Assembly: GCA_031430015.1 (NCBI GenBank) | Contig: JANPAR010000221.1 | Location: 1 to 64,000, forward strand | Length of the DNA: 64,000 nucleotides | Source of the DNA: CANJDH01 sp031430015 | GTDB taxonomy: Bacteria > Pseudomonadota > Gammaproteobacteria > Burkholderiales > JAEUOS01 | Direction: 5' to 3' | In this document: positions 25,796 to 33,268 of the stretch, piece after piece | Numbering within the stretch: the first letter of the stretch is position 1 | Layout: every line of letters begins with the position of its first letter | Notes under the pieces: generated by a model | The model's input: the letters and a program-made list of their open reading frames with translations, nothing else | Told to the model about the DNA's origin: nothing | Database searches by the model: none | Position numbers and translations under genes: made by a program

Positions 25796-26458
25796 ATGCG
25801 CAAACTATTGATGGCATTCATCGCCGGGTTGTCCTTGACCCTCAGCGGTTGCGGCTACAACGATTTCCAGCGCGGTGACGAAGCCGTCAAGGCGAGCTGG
25901 TCCGAGGTGGTGAACCAGTACCAGCGCCGCGCTGACCTGGTGCCCAACCTGGTCAACATCGTCAAGGCAGAGGCCAACTTTGAACAAACCACGCTCACCA
26001 AAGTGATTGAGGCGCGCTCCAGGGCCACCTCGATCCAGGCGACGCCGGAGCTGATCAACGATCCGGCTGCTTTCCAGAAATTCCAGGCGGCGCAGGGGGA
26101 ATTGTCAGGCGCGCTGTCGCGTTTGCTGGTGGTCACGGAGAATTACCCGAACCTCAAGGCCAACCAGGGATTTCGCGACTTGCAGGCGCAGCTGGAAGGC
26201 ACGGAAAACCGCATCACCGTGGCGCGCAACCGCTACATCAAGTCGGTGCAGGAATACAACGTGACGGTGCGCTCGTTCCCGTCGAACCTGACGGCGATGG
26301 TGTTCGGCTACAAAGACAAGCCCAACTTCACGGTGGAAAACGAGAAGGCGATTTCGGTTGCGCCCAAGGTTGACTTTGACGCTCCCAAGGCTGCGCCTGC
26401 CGCCCCCGTCGCACCCGCCGCACCAGCGGCTCCTGCTGGAGTAGCAGCGCCCAAGTGA
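25796..26458 (+). CDS. lemA: LemA-family lipoprotein
   Basis: This 220-residue protein has a lipoprotein signal ending in LTLSGC, so Cys is predicted to be lipidated. The LemA domain follows, with SEVVNQYQRRADLVPNLVN, KANQGFRDLQAQLEGTENRI and YNVTVRSFPSNLTAMVFGY, at the usual length. The C-terminus is a low-complexity stretch of Ala and Pro (APAAPVAPAAPAAPAG). LemA proteins are predicted coiled-coil envelope proteins, often linked to TPM-domain proteins and metal or protein-quality functions, but the exact role is unknown. The stop overlaps the GTG of the next gene in GTGA, so the two are translationally coupled. I chose the ATG at 25796; an ATG eight codons earlier is possible. Confidence 0.93.
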   Translation: MRKLLMAFIAGLSLTLSGCGYNDFQRGDEAVKASWSEVVNQYQRRADLVPNLVNIVKAEANFEQTTLTKVIEARSRATSIQATPELINDPAAFQKFQAAQGELSGALSRLLVVTENYPNLKANQGFRDLQAQLEGTENRITVARNRYIKSVQEYNVTVRSFPSNLTAMVFGYKDKPNFTVENEKAISVAPKVDFDAPKAAPAAPVAPAAPAAPAGVAAPK

Positions 26459-27336
26459 CAACACTTTTCAGGCGCACGCAGGCGCGCCGGCCGCCGCTTG
26501 CATGGGCGGCCGCCTTCATGGTGGCACTCGCGCTGTTCTGTTCGTGGAGCGCCATTGCCCAGACAGCAGTACCTGCGCTTTCAGGGCGCGTGGTCGACCA
26601 AACCGGCACCCTCAACCGCGACCAGAAGGCAGCGCTCGAACAAACCTTGCAGGCGTTTGAAGCGCGCAAGGGTAGCCAGGTGGCGGTGTTGCTGGTGCCG
26701 ACCACCGAGCCGGAGACCATTGAACAGTTTTCCCTGCGCGTCGCCGAGCAATGGAAGCTGGGCCGAAAAAAAGTGGATGACGGTGCCCTGCTGATCGTTG
26801 CAAAGAATGACCGCACCCTGCGCATTGAAGTCGGTTACGGCCTCGAAGGCGCACTCGGTGATCTGGTGGCCAAACGCATCGTAAGCGACGTGATCGTGCC
26901 ACGCTTCAAGCAGCAGGATTTTGCCGGCGGCATCGCGGCCGGGGTCGACCAGATGATTCGCGTCATCGACGGCGAGGCCCTACCGCCCCCGCGCGCTGCC
27001 TCCCGCAGCAGCAGCCTGGGCGACCTTGAGCAGTATGCGCCGATCCTGTTCGTGCTGGCCATGGTGGCAGGCGGGATTCTGCGCTCGATGCTGGGTCGAT
27101 TTCCCGGTGCACTGGTCACCGGCGGCGTGGTCGCGGTGTTGGCGTGGTTCCTGGTGGGTGCGATCTCCATCGCCCTGATCGCCGGCGTGATTGCTCTGGT
27201 GGTCACGCTTACCGGCGGCGGGCGCGGCATCGGCGGCTTTGGCGGTGGCAGCATCGGCGGCCGGGGCGGCAGTTCCGGTGGCTTCGGTGGCGGCGGCGGC
27301 AGTTTTGGCGGCGGTGGCGCCTCGGGCCGATGGTAA
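26455..27336 (+). CDS. TPM-domain (YgcG-like) membrane protein
   Basis: This 293-residue protein starts at GTG, overlapping the lemA stop. It has an N-terminal signal or anchor, then a TPM domain (VVDQTGTLNRDQKAALEQTL, EQWKLGRKKVDDGALLIVAK, VGYGLEGALGD). Two membrane segments near residues 200-260 follow, and a tail made mostly of Gly and Ser (GGFGGGSIGGRGG type) ends the protein. This is the standard layout of YgcG proteins. TPM domains have been reported with acid phosphatase-like or chaperone-like functions in photosystem assembly, and the bacterial role is uncertain. It forms an operon with lemA and a second TPM gene. Confidence 0.92.
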   Translation: MTTLFRRTQARRPPLAWAAAFMVALALFCSWSAIAQTAVPALSGRVVDQTGTLNRDQKAALEQTLQAFEARKGSQVAVLLVPTTEPETIEQFSLRVAEQWKLGRKKVDDGALLIVAKNDRTLRIEVGYGLEGALGDLVAKRIVSDVIVPRFKQQDFAGGIAAGVDQMIRVIDGEALPPPRAASRSSSLGDLEQYAPILFVLAMVAGGILRSMLGRFPGALVTGGVVAVLAWFLVGAISIALIAGVIALVVTLTGGGRGIGGFGGGSIGGRGGSSGGFGGGGGSFGGGGASGRW

Positions 27337-27354
27337 ACGGGTAGGCGGACAACC

Positions 27355-27855
27355 ATGATGAACATCAAACGCATTGCCCGGCATCTGGCCATGACGCATT
27401 GGCAGGTCAATCGCACCTTCCGGCTTCATGCGCTGCGTGCAATTGAAAACGCCATCAAGGCGAGCGAAGCCGCGCATACCGGTGAAATCCGCTTTGTGAT
27501 CGAAGGCGCGCTTGATGGTGCCGCGCTGTGGCACGGACAGTCGGCCCGTGCGCGTGCGATTGACGTGTTCTCGCAACTGCGCGTGTGGGACACCGAGCAC
27601 AACAATGGCCTGCTGATCTACGTGTTGCTGGCCGATCGCGATGTCGAGATCGTGGCCGACCGCGGCGTTCATGCCAAAGTGGGCACGCCGCAATGGGAAA
27701 CCATTTGCCGCGCGATCGAAGGCGCCTTCAAGGCAGGGAAGTATGAGGCCGGGGTGGTCGCGGGCATCCATGCCGCAACGGGGCATCTGGTGAAGCATTT
27801 CCCGGCTGCCGGCGCAAACCCGAACGAGCTGCCGGACAAGCCGGTTATTCTTTAA
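27355..27855 (+). CDS. Second TPM-domain protein
   Basis: This 166-residue protein is a single TPM domain without a signal peptide or Gly-rich tail. Matching segments are HTGEIRFVIEGALDGAAL, RAIDVFSQLRVWDTEHNNGL, VEIVADRGVHAKVG and AGVVAGIHAATGHLVKHFP. The gene is 18 bases after the YgcG-like gene, and the lemA-TPM-TPM order is common in proteobacteria. It is probably cytoplasmic or peripheral at the membrane. Downstream lies a decayed duplicate of the patatin gene end and a fragment array. Confidence 0.9.
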   Translation: MMNIKRIARHLAMTHWQVNRTFRLHALRAIENAIKASEAAHTGEIRFVIEGALDGAALWHGQSARARAIDVFSQLRVWDTEHNNGLLIYVLLADRDVEIVADRGVHAKVGTPQWETICRAIEGAFKAGKYEAGVVAGIHAATGHLVKHFPAAGANPNELPDKPVIL

Positions 27856-27887
27856 CGCGACGCTGCTCCGCTGCAAGGCAATGCCAC

Positions 27888-27930
27888 AAGAACCGCTCCC
27901 ATACGGTTTGAGGCGAATTCTCCTCTGCAG
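27888..27930 (+). repeat. Diverged copy of the dispersed repeat with GGCGAATTC extension
   Basis: This copy reads ACCGCTCCCATACGGTTTGA, then GGCGAATTCTCCTCTGC. It has lost the CCAAC part of the core but shares with the copy at 29105 the AATGC(C)AC upstream and the GGCGAATTC extension downstream. It is the left end of the duplicated segment described at 27932-28012. Confidence 0.65.
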
Positions 27931-27931
27931 C

Positions 27932-28012
27932 CTAAGGCCTGTCCTGCAGCACCCGCAGCACGCGCACAGCGGTTAGAGCGCGGCGCGATGCCGCTTCAAC
28001 AACGGCAATCAG
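27932..28012 (-). pseudogene. Remnant of a patatin gene 3' end (decayed duplicate)
   Basis: On the minus strand this stretch reads LIAVVEAASRRALTAVR then VLRVLQDRP and a stop. The intact patatin protein at 29155-30090 ends LIAAGEAAARRTLPAVR then ALLARPDTR. The bases also align across the flanking repeat at 27888 and 29105. Only the last 26 codons of a patatin gene remain. It marks the left boundary of a tandem duplication whose right copy is the intact gene. Confidence 0.75.
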
Positions 28013-28030
28013 TCAAGCAGCGCGGACTTT

Positions 28031-28121
28031 ATTCTCAATTCAAGAAATAAGAATATTGACAAAAATATGTTTATAAACATATAATTAAAAATAAAATTCT
28101 CAATTCAAGAATAGAGAATAT
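28031..28121 (+). promoter_or_regulatory. Consensus promoter with palindrome in the spacer and flanking direct repeats
   Basis: The -35 TTGACA (28056-28061) and -10 TATAAT (28080-28085) are exact consensus boxes with an 18-bp spacer. The spacer overlaps a perfect 18-bp palindrome at 28065-28082, ATATGTTTATAAACATAT. Two 26-bp direct repeats flank it (28031-28056 and 28096-28121), both beginning ATTCTCAATTCAAGAA and ending GAATAT; the second touches the ATG of the helix-turn-helix gene. This AT-rich stretch contrasts sharply with the GC-rich surroundings. The layout suggests tight autoregulation by the downstream DNA-binding protein, which is inference. Confidence 0.85.
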
Positions 28122-28665
28122 GCCGAAATCGACGAATCGCCAGGCGAGCCTCAAACCGCAGGATTTATACGTTCTGCTGGCCATGCTTGCGCGCGACCCG
28201 GCGGCGTCAGGGGCGGTGAGCAATACTGGTCTGGCAGCGCAAACCGGTTTGGCCGCGTCGGCAGTGCATGCCTCGTTGAAGCGCGCAGTGGCAGCACGCC
28301 TGGCGGTGTTTCAGGAGCGCCGCCCGGTATTGCTCAAAACGCAACTGCGCGAGTTTTTGCTGCACGGTGCCAAATATGCATTTGCGCCGGTGGCAAGTTC
28401 GCTCACGCGTGGTGTGCCTACCGGCTACGCAGCGCCACCACTCAACACCATCATCGCGCCATCAAGCGACCCGCCGCCGGTGTGGCCGCACGCCACCGGC
28501 ACGGTGCGTGGCATTGGCATTGCGCCACTCTACCCCTCTGTGCCGGCCGCCGCCCTGCGCGATGCGCGTCTCCACGCAGTGCTCGCGCTGTTCGACGCCC
28601 TGCGCGCAGGCCAGGCGCGCGAGCGCGACGCCGCCATGCGTCTGCTCGATGGCTATTTCCAATGA
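28120..28665 (+). CDS. Winged helix/helix-turn-helix regulator
   Basis: This 181-residue protein has a helix-turn-helix-like segment at about residues 14-60 (QDLYVLLAMLARDP, then AVSNTGLAAQTGLAASAVHA, then LKRAVAARLAVFQE). A wing-like stretch and a Pro-rich middle follow. The protein resembles the regulator that pairs with nucleotidyltransferase-like (AbiEii-related) proteins, from memory of that gene pair. The gene has an exceptionally strong, palindromic, AT-rich promoter, suggesting autorepression. The partner gene downstream is only a C-terminal remnant, so the module is probably no longer complete. Function beyond DNA binding is not known. Confidence 0.72.
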   Translation: MPKSTNRQASLKPQDLYVLLAMLARDPAASGAVSNTGLAAQTGLAASAVHASLKRAVAARLAVFQERRPVLLKTQLREFLLHGAKYAFAPVASSLTRGVPTGYAAPPLNTIIAPSSDPPPVWPHATGTVRGIGIAPLYPSVPAAALRDARLHAVLALFDALRAGQARERDAAMRLLDGYFQ

Positions 28666-28867
28666 AAGCGCAAGACCCGAACTGAGAGATGAAGTAGCCG
28701 GTGCGCCTGCTGAACTGCGCGCCTATGCAGCGGGCCGCTGTGCAGCGCTGCTCAACGCGCCGGCCTTCCTCGATGCCTTGCCGGGCCTGATCTTTCCCGA
28801 TGAATCGCAAGCCGCACGCTTGACGATTTTGACGCAGCGGCTGGAGCAATTGGCGGCGCTGGCATAG
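28649..28867 (+). pseudogene. Possible C-terminal remnant of a nucleotidyltransferase (AbiEii-like) gene
   Basis: The 72-codon frame overlaps the end of the regulator gene by 17 bases. After the first few residues it reads RPELRDEVAGAPAELRAY, then NAPAFLDALPGLIFPDES and a tail QLAALA. I recall this as the usual C-terminal tail of the nucleotidyltransferase that follows such regulators; the catalytic GGxTx(7-12)D/E part is absent. It could instead be a genuine short gene. Read as a remnant it implies an internal deletion joining the regulator directly to the partner's last 65 codons. The assignment rests on family memory, not a search. Confidence 0.5.
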
Positions 28868-28938
28868 CGCTGCGCGTGGTCAAGAATGACCGCACCATGC
28901 AGATTGAAGAGGGCTACGGCACCGGAGGCGCGCTTGAT
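28867..28938 (+). pseudogene. TPM-domain gene fragment
   Basis: This 24-codon stretch reads ALRVVKNDRTMQIEEGYG, then TGGALD. It matches ALLIVAKNDRTLRIEVGYGL in the YgcG-like protein encoded at 26455-27336, and the bases are also similar (AAGAATGACCGCACC is shared exactly). No more of the domain follows. It is a relic of a second TPM gene just ahead of the repeat that precedes the patatin gene, as expected for a decayed tandem duplication. Confidence 0.7.
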
Positions 28939-28964
28939 GGAAGGCGCGCTTGACAGAAGGCGCT

Positions 28965-29102
28965 ATGGGCGAGGGCAATTTCGGCATCAAGGTTGATGCG
29001 CGTGCGCAGTATTTGCGGCTGACGCCCGATATCCTCACGCGTCCCGCAGAGATCACGGATGCGGCGGCGGCAGTTGCACGCGCATGCCGCGCCCTCGGGT
29101 AA
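28965..29102 (+). other. Short open frame, probable fragment of an unidentified gene
   Basis: An ATG opens 45 codons: MGEGNFGIKVDARAQYLRL, then TPDILTRPAEITDAAAA and ARACRALG. The composition is protein-like and looks like the C-terminal helix of a larger enzyme, but I cannot assign a family. No ribosome site is visible. It sits among other fragments, so a relic is more likely than a gene. Confidence 0.35.
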
Positions 29103-29104
29103 TG

Positions 29105-29153
29105 CACCAAGAGCTCCTCCCACCAACGGTTTTCGGCGAATTCCCCTCTGCGG
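29105..29153 (+). repeat. Dispersed repeat copy with GGCGAATTC extension
   Basis: The core CTCCCACCAACGGTTTTCGG is one of the best in the window. It is followed by GGCGAATTCCCCTCTGC and then the end of the patatin gene on the opposite strand. It is the right-hand partner of the copy at 27888. Confidence 0.75.
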
Positions 29154-29154
29154 A

Positions 29155-30090
29155 TTAACGCGTATCCGGCCGCGCCAGCAGCGCACGCACGGCCGGCAAT
29201 GTGCGCCGCGCCGCCGCTTCACCAGCGGCAATCAGCATTTCACGATCCTTGAATCCGTATTGGGTGGTGGTGACCGGAATATCCGGCGCGATCACCAGAT
29301 CAGCGGCGCTGATTTCAGTTTCCTTCAACCGCCAGGTCTGCACCAGAAAGGTCTGGAACATCACGTCAATGGGCGAGCGCAGCGTGCCGCTGTCGGCCGG
29401 CGGATAGATGACGTCGACGGCGATCACGACACGCGCGCCGAGCCCGCGCGCGATGCGTGCCCGCAACGGGCTCGATAGCCCCCCGTCTGCATACAACTTG
29501 CCCTGGATTTCCACCGGATCGAACACGCCGGGAACCGCGCTGGACGCGTGCACAGCATGGCCAGCGTCGCCACGCGTGAACGCGACGGCATTGCCGCTGC
29601 CCATATCAGTTGCCACCGCGGCAAACGGGATCGGCATTTTCTCGATCGGGCGGTGGCCGACATGCTCGCCAACGAACCCATGCAGGGCGTTGCCGGCCAG
29701 CAGGCCCAGGCTTTTCAGGCGCAGCAGGCGCGACCAGTCGGCGTCCGAAGTGAAGACACCGTCGGCCTGATGAGTCAGAGCTTCGAGCGCGGCGGCTTTC
29801 ATGCCGGAGGCGTACAGGGCCCCGACGATGCTGCCGCCGCTGGTGCCGACGATCAGATCTGGGCGGATGCCGGCTTCTCCCAAAACCTTGAGGACCCCGT
29901 TGTGGGCGAAGGCGCGCGCCGCGCCGCCCGACAAGACCAGTGCCATCGCTTGTCCGCCAAGTGGTTTGGCGCGCGGTGCGGCGTGCGGCGGATCGACCAC
30001 CTCGGGCATGCGGGGGGTGAGGAAGGCGCAGCTTGTCAACAAGGCGGCGGCGCATGCGCAGACCAGCGCCGATTCAAATCGTCGATGCAT
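29155..30090 (-). CDS. Patatin-like phospholipase lipoprotein
   Basis: This 311-residue protein has a lipoprotein signal ending LLTSC. The patatin domain has the oxyanion region LVLSGGAARAFAHNG, the nucleophile Ser84 in VGTSGGSIVG and the catalytic Asp202 in YADGGLSSPL, so the Ser-Asp dyad is complete. It should hydrolyse acyl esters, probably phospholipids, at the envelope. Its ATG lies inside the end of the cusA frame (17-base overlap), so it is translated from the cus transcript. That is an unusual partner for a copper efflux set. A decayed second copy of its 3' end lies at 27932-28012. Confidence 0.9.
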   Translation of the reverse strand: MHRRFESALVCACAAALLTSCAFLTPRMPEVVDPPHAAPRAKPLGGQAMALVLSGGAARAFAHNGVLKVLGEAGIRPDLIVGTSGGSIVGALYASGMKAAALEALTHQADGVFTSDADWSRLLRLKSLGLLAGNALHGFVGEHVGHRPIEKMPIPFAAVATDMGSGNAVAFTRGDAGHAVHASSAVPGVFDPVEIQGKLYADGGLSSPLRARIARGLGARVVIAVDVIYPPADSGTLRSPIDVMFQTFLVQTWRLKETEISAADLVIAPDIPVTTTQYGFKDREMLIAAGEAAARRTLPAVRALLARPDTR

Positions 30091-33000
30091 GACCGCTCTC
30101 GATGGCAGGTGCCGCAGACTTGTATTGTCGCCGCCGCCGCATCAGCTTGATCGCCGCCGGGATCACGAACATCGATAGCAACGGCGCGGTCAGCATGCCG
30201 CCTACCATTGGCGCAGCGATGCGCTGCATGATTTCGGAGCCGGTACCGGTCGAGAGCATCACCGGGATCAGACCGGCAACGATCACCGCGATGGTCATGG
30301 TCTTGGGGCGCACGCGCTGCACTGCGCCTTCCTCGATGGCGGCATCGAGGGCGTGCGCATCGAGCGGTTGCGCGCCGTGCGCAGACGAAGCGGACGATCC
30401 GGCATGACGTTCGATCGCCTGCTTGAGAAACAGCAGCATCACCACGCCGAACTCGGCCGCCACCCCGCCCAGCGCGATAAAGCCGATGGCGCTGGCCACC
30501 GAGAAGTTGTAGCCGAGCAGCCACATCAGCCAGAACCCGCCCGACACTGCGAACGGCAGCGTCGCCATGATCAGCAGCGCTTCGCCTGCGCGATTGAAGA
30601 TCAGGTACAGCAAAACAAAAATGATCAAGAGCGTGAACGGCACCACCACCGTGAGGCGCTGCTTGGCGCGCTCCAGATATTCGAACTGGCCGGACCAGCT
30701 CACCGAATAGCCGGGCGTGAGTTTGACTTCATCGGCCACCGCGCGGCGCGCATCGTTTACCACCGCGACCAGGTCGCGGCCGCGGATGTCGACATAGATC
30801 CAGCCCGACAGGCGCGCGTTTTCGCTCTTGATCATCGGCGGCCCGTCTTCGATCTTCACTTCGGCCACCTGCGAGAGCGTGATGAAGGCGCCGCGCTCGG
30901 TGACTATCGGCAGGTTGCGCAGCTTCTCGACCGAATCGCGCAGCTCGCGCGGGTAGCGCACGCTGACCGGAAAGCGCTGCCGGCCTTCGATGGTTTCGGT
31001 CACATTCTCGCCGCCGATTGCGGCCGCGACGATGGACTGCACGTCGCCGATGTTCATGCCGAAGCGCGCCGCCTGCTTGCGGTCGATCTTGATGTCAATG
31101 TAGCGCCCGCCGGTGAGGCGCTCGGCCAGCGCCGAGCTGACCCCCGGCACTTTGCGCACGGCGCGCTCGATGTCGGCGGCGATGCGGTCGATCTCCACAA
31201 GGTCGGCACCCGCCACCTTGATGCCGAGTGGCGACTTGATGCCGGTGGCAAGCATGTCGATGCGGTTGCGGATCGGCGGAATCCAGATATTGGCCAGGCC
31301 CGGCAGTTTGACGGCGGCATCGAGTTCTTCGACCAGCTTGTCCATCGTCATGCCGGTGCGCCATTCGGATTTGGGCTTGAACTGGATCGTGGTCTCGACC
31401 ATCTCCAGCGGCGCCGGGTCGGTGGCGGTTTCGGCGCGGCCGATCTTGCCGTGCACGCTCTTGACTTCGGGCACGGTGCGGATCAGGCGGTCGGTCTGTT
31501 GCAGCAGTTCCGCCGCCTTGGCCGGCGAGATGCCGGGTAGCGCCGAGGGCATGAACAACAAATCGCCCTCGTCGAGCGGCGGCAGGAATTCACCGCCGAC
31601 GTTGAGTGCGGGATACACAGTCGCAGCGGCGAACAGCACCGCCCCCAGCAGGGTTGCCTTGGGCCATGCCAATACCGCGCGCAGCAGCGGGCGGTAGAGA
31701 TGGATGAAAAAGCGGTTGAGAAAAATGGCGTTCTCTTTAGGGATACGGCCGCGAATCCAGTAGCCCATCAGCACCGGCACCAGGGTCACCGACAAGCCGG
31801 CGGCTGCCGCCATCGCATAGGTCTTGGTGAACGCGAGCGGGCCGAACAGCCGGCCTTCCTGGGCTTCAAGCGCGAACACCGGAATGAAGGAGAGCGTGAT
31901 GATCAGCAGCGAGAAAAACAGCGACGGCCCGACCTCGGCGGCTGCTTCGGCGATCACGTTCCAGCGCGCTTCGCCGGCGAGCGCCTCGCCCGCGTGCTGG
32001 TGTTCCCATTCCTCAATGTGCTTGTGCGCGTTCTCGATCATCACGATCGCGGCGTCGACCATCGCGCCGATGGCGATGGCAATGCCGCCCAGCGACATGA
32101 TGTTGGCGTTGACGCCCTGATAGCGCATCACGATGAAGGCGAGCAGGATGCCCAGCGGCAAGGTGATCACGGCGACCAGTGCCGAGCGCAGATGGAACAG
32201 GAACAGGGCGCACACCACCGCCACCACGATGAATTCCTCGACCAGCTTGTCACGCAAGTGTGCCACCGCGCGCTCGATCAGGCCGGTGCGGTCGTAGGTT
32301 TCGACGATTTCCACACCCGGCGGCAAACCCGGCTTGAGGGACTCGATCTTGGCCTTCACGGCGTTGAGGGTTTCGAGCGCGTTCTTGCCCGAGCGCATCA
32401 CGACGATGCCGCCGGCGACTTCACCCTCGCCATCAAGCTCGGAAATGCCGCGCCGCATCTCCGGCCCGACCTGGATGCGCGCCACATCCTTGAGCAGCAC
32501 CGGCGTGCCGGTATCGGACACGCTCAAGGGAATGTCGCGGAAATCCTCCAGCGTTTTGAGGTAACCGCGCGAACGCACCATGTATTCGGCTTCGCCCAAT
32601 TCGAGCACGGCGCCGCCGGTTTCCTGGTTGGCATTGCGGATCGCGGCCACCACCTTAGTGTGCGGCAGGTTGTAGGCGCGCAGGCGCTCGGGGTCGAGCA
32701 CGATCTGGTATTGCTTGACCATGCCGCCAACGCTCGCCACCTCGGCCACATTGGCCACGGCTTTCAATTCGTACTTGAGGAACCAGTCCTGCAAGGCGCG
32801 CAGTTGCGCGAGGTCGTTGCGCCCGCTGCGGTCGATCAGCGCGTATTGATAGATCCAGCCGACGCCTGTGGCATCGGGCCCGAGCGCCGGCTTGGCCTGT
32901 GGCGGCAGGCGCGCCTGCACCGTGTTCAGGTATTCGAGCACGCGCGAACGCGCCCAGTAGGGGTCGGTGCCGTCGTCGAACAGGATGTAAACGAAGGAAT

Positions 33001-33268
33001 CGCCGAAGAACGAATAGCCGCGCACCGTCTTCGCACCCGGCACCGACAGCATGGTGGTCGTCAGCGGATAGGTGACCTGATCCTCGACGATCTGCGGCGC
33101 CTGGCCGGGGAAGGTGGTGCGGATGATCACCTGCGTGTCCGACAGGTCGGGGATCGCATCGAGCGGCGTGTGCCGCACCGACCATGCTCCCCAGGCCGCG
33201 AGCATGACGGTGGCAAGCAGCACCAGAAAGCGGTTCCTGATCGACCAGTGGATCAACGCGGCGATCAT
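30074..33268 (-). CDS. cusA: CusA-type heavy-metal RND efflux pump
   Basis: This 1064-residue inner-membrane RND pump should export Cu(I)/Ag(I) by proton exchange. The three methionines of the E. coli CusA metal site are all present in context: LLFMPSALPG, APLEMVETT and RNRIDMLATGIK. The segment after the fourth helix (VDAAIVMIENAHKHIEEWEH) is also CusA-like. Length is normal for the family. It overlaps the upstream cusB by four bases (ATGA) and the downstream patatin gene by 17 bases, giving a tightly coupled cusC-cusB-cusA-patatin unit. I see no CusRS sensor pair in the window. Confidence 0.95.
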   Translation of the reverse strand: MIAALIHWSIRNRFLVLLATVMLAAWGAWSVRHTPLDAIPDLSDTQVIIRTTFPGQAPQIVEDQVTYPLTTTMLSVPGAKTVRGYSFFGDSFVYILFDDGTDPYWARSRVLEYLNTVQARLPPQAKPALGPDATGVGWIYQYALIDRSGRNDLAQLRALQDWFLKYELKAVANVAEVASVGGMVKQYQIVLDPERLRAYNLPHTKVVAAIRNANQETGGAVLELGEAEYMVRSRGYLKTLEDFRDIPLSVSDTGTPVLLKDVARIQVGPEMRRGISELDGEGEVAGGIVVMRSGKNALETLNAVKAKIESLKPGLPPGVEIVETYDRTGLIERAVAHLRDKLVEEFIVVAVVCALFLFHLRSALVAVITLPLGILLAFIVMRYQGVNANIMSLGGIAIAIGAMVDAAIVMIENAHKHIEEWEHQHAGEALAGEARWNVIAEAAAEVGPSLFFSLLIITLSFIPVFALEAQEGRLFGPLAFTKTYAMAAAAGLSVTLVPVLMGYWIRGRIPKENAIFLNRFFIHLYRPLLRAVLAWPKATLLGAVLFAAATVYPALNVGGEFLPPLDEGDLLFMPSALPGISPAKAAELLQQTDRLIRTVPEVKSVHGKIGRAETATDPAPLEMVETTIQFKPKSEWRTGMTMDKLVEELDAAVKLPGLANIWIPPIRNRIDMLATGIKSPLGIKVAGADLVEIDRIAADIERAVRKVPGVSSALAERLTGGRYIDIKIDRKQAARFGMNIGDVQSIVAAAIGGENVTETIEGRQRFPVSVRYPRELRDSVEKLRNLPIVTERGAFITLSQVAEVKIEDGPPMIKSENARLSGWIYVDIRGRDLVAVVNDARRAVADEVKLTPGYSVSWSGQFEYLERAKQRLTVVVPFTLLIIFVLLYLIFNRAGEALLIMATLPFAVSGGFWLMWLLGYNFSVASAIGFIALGGVAAEFGVVMLLFLKQAIERHAGSSASSAHGAQPLDAHALDAAIEEGAVQRVRPKTMTIAVIVAGLIPVMLSTGTGSEIMQRIAAPMVGGMLTAPLLSMFVIPAAIKLMRRRRQYKSAAPAIESGHASTI

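Noticed and set aside
28120..28867. Complete toxin-antitoxin module
   Set aside because: Only the regulator is intact; the second frame lacks any catalytic part that I can see.
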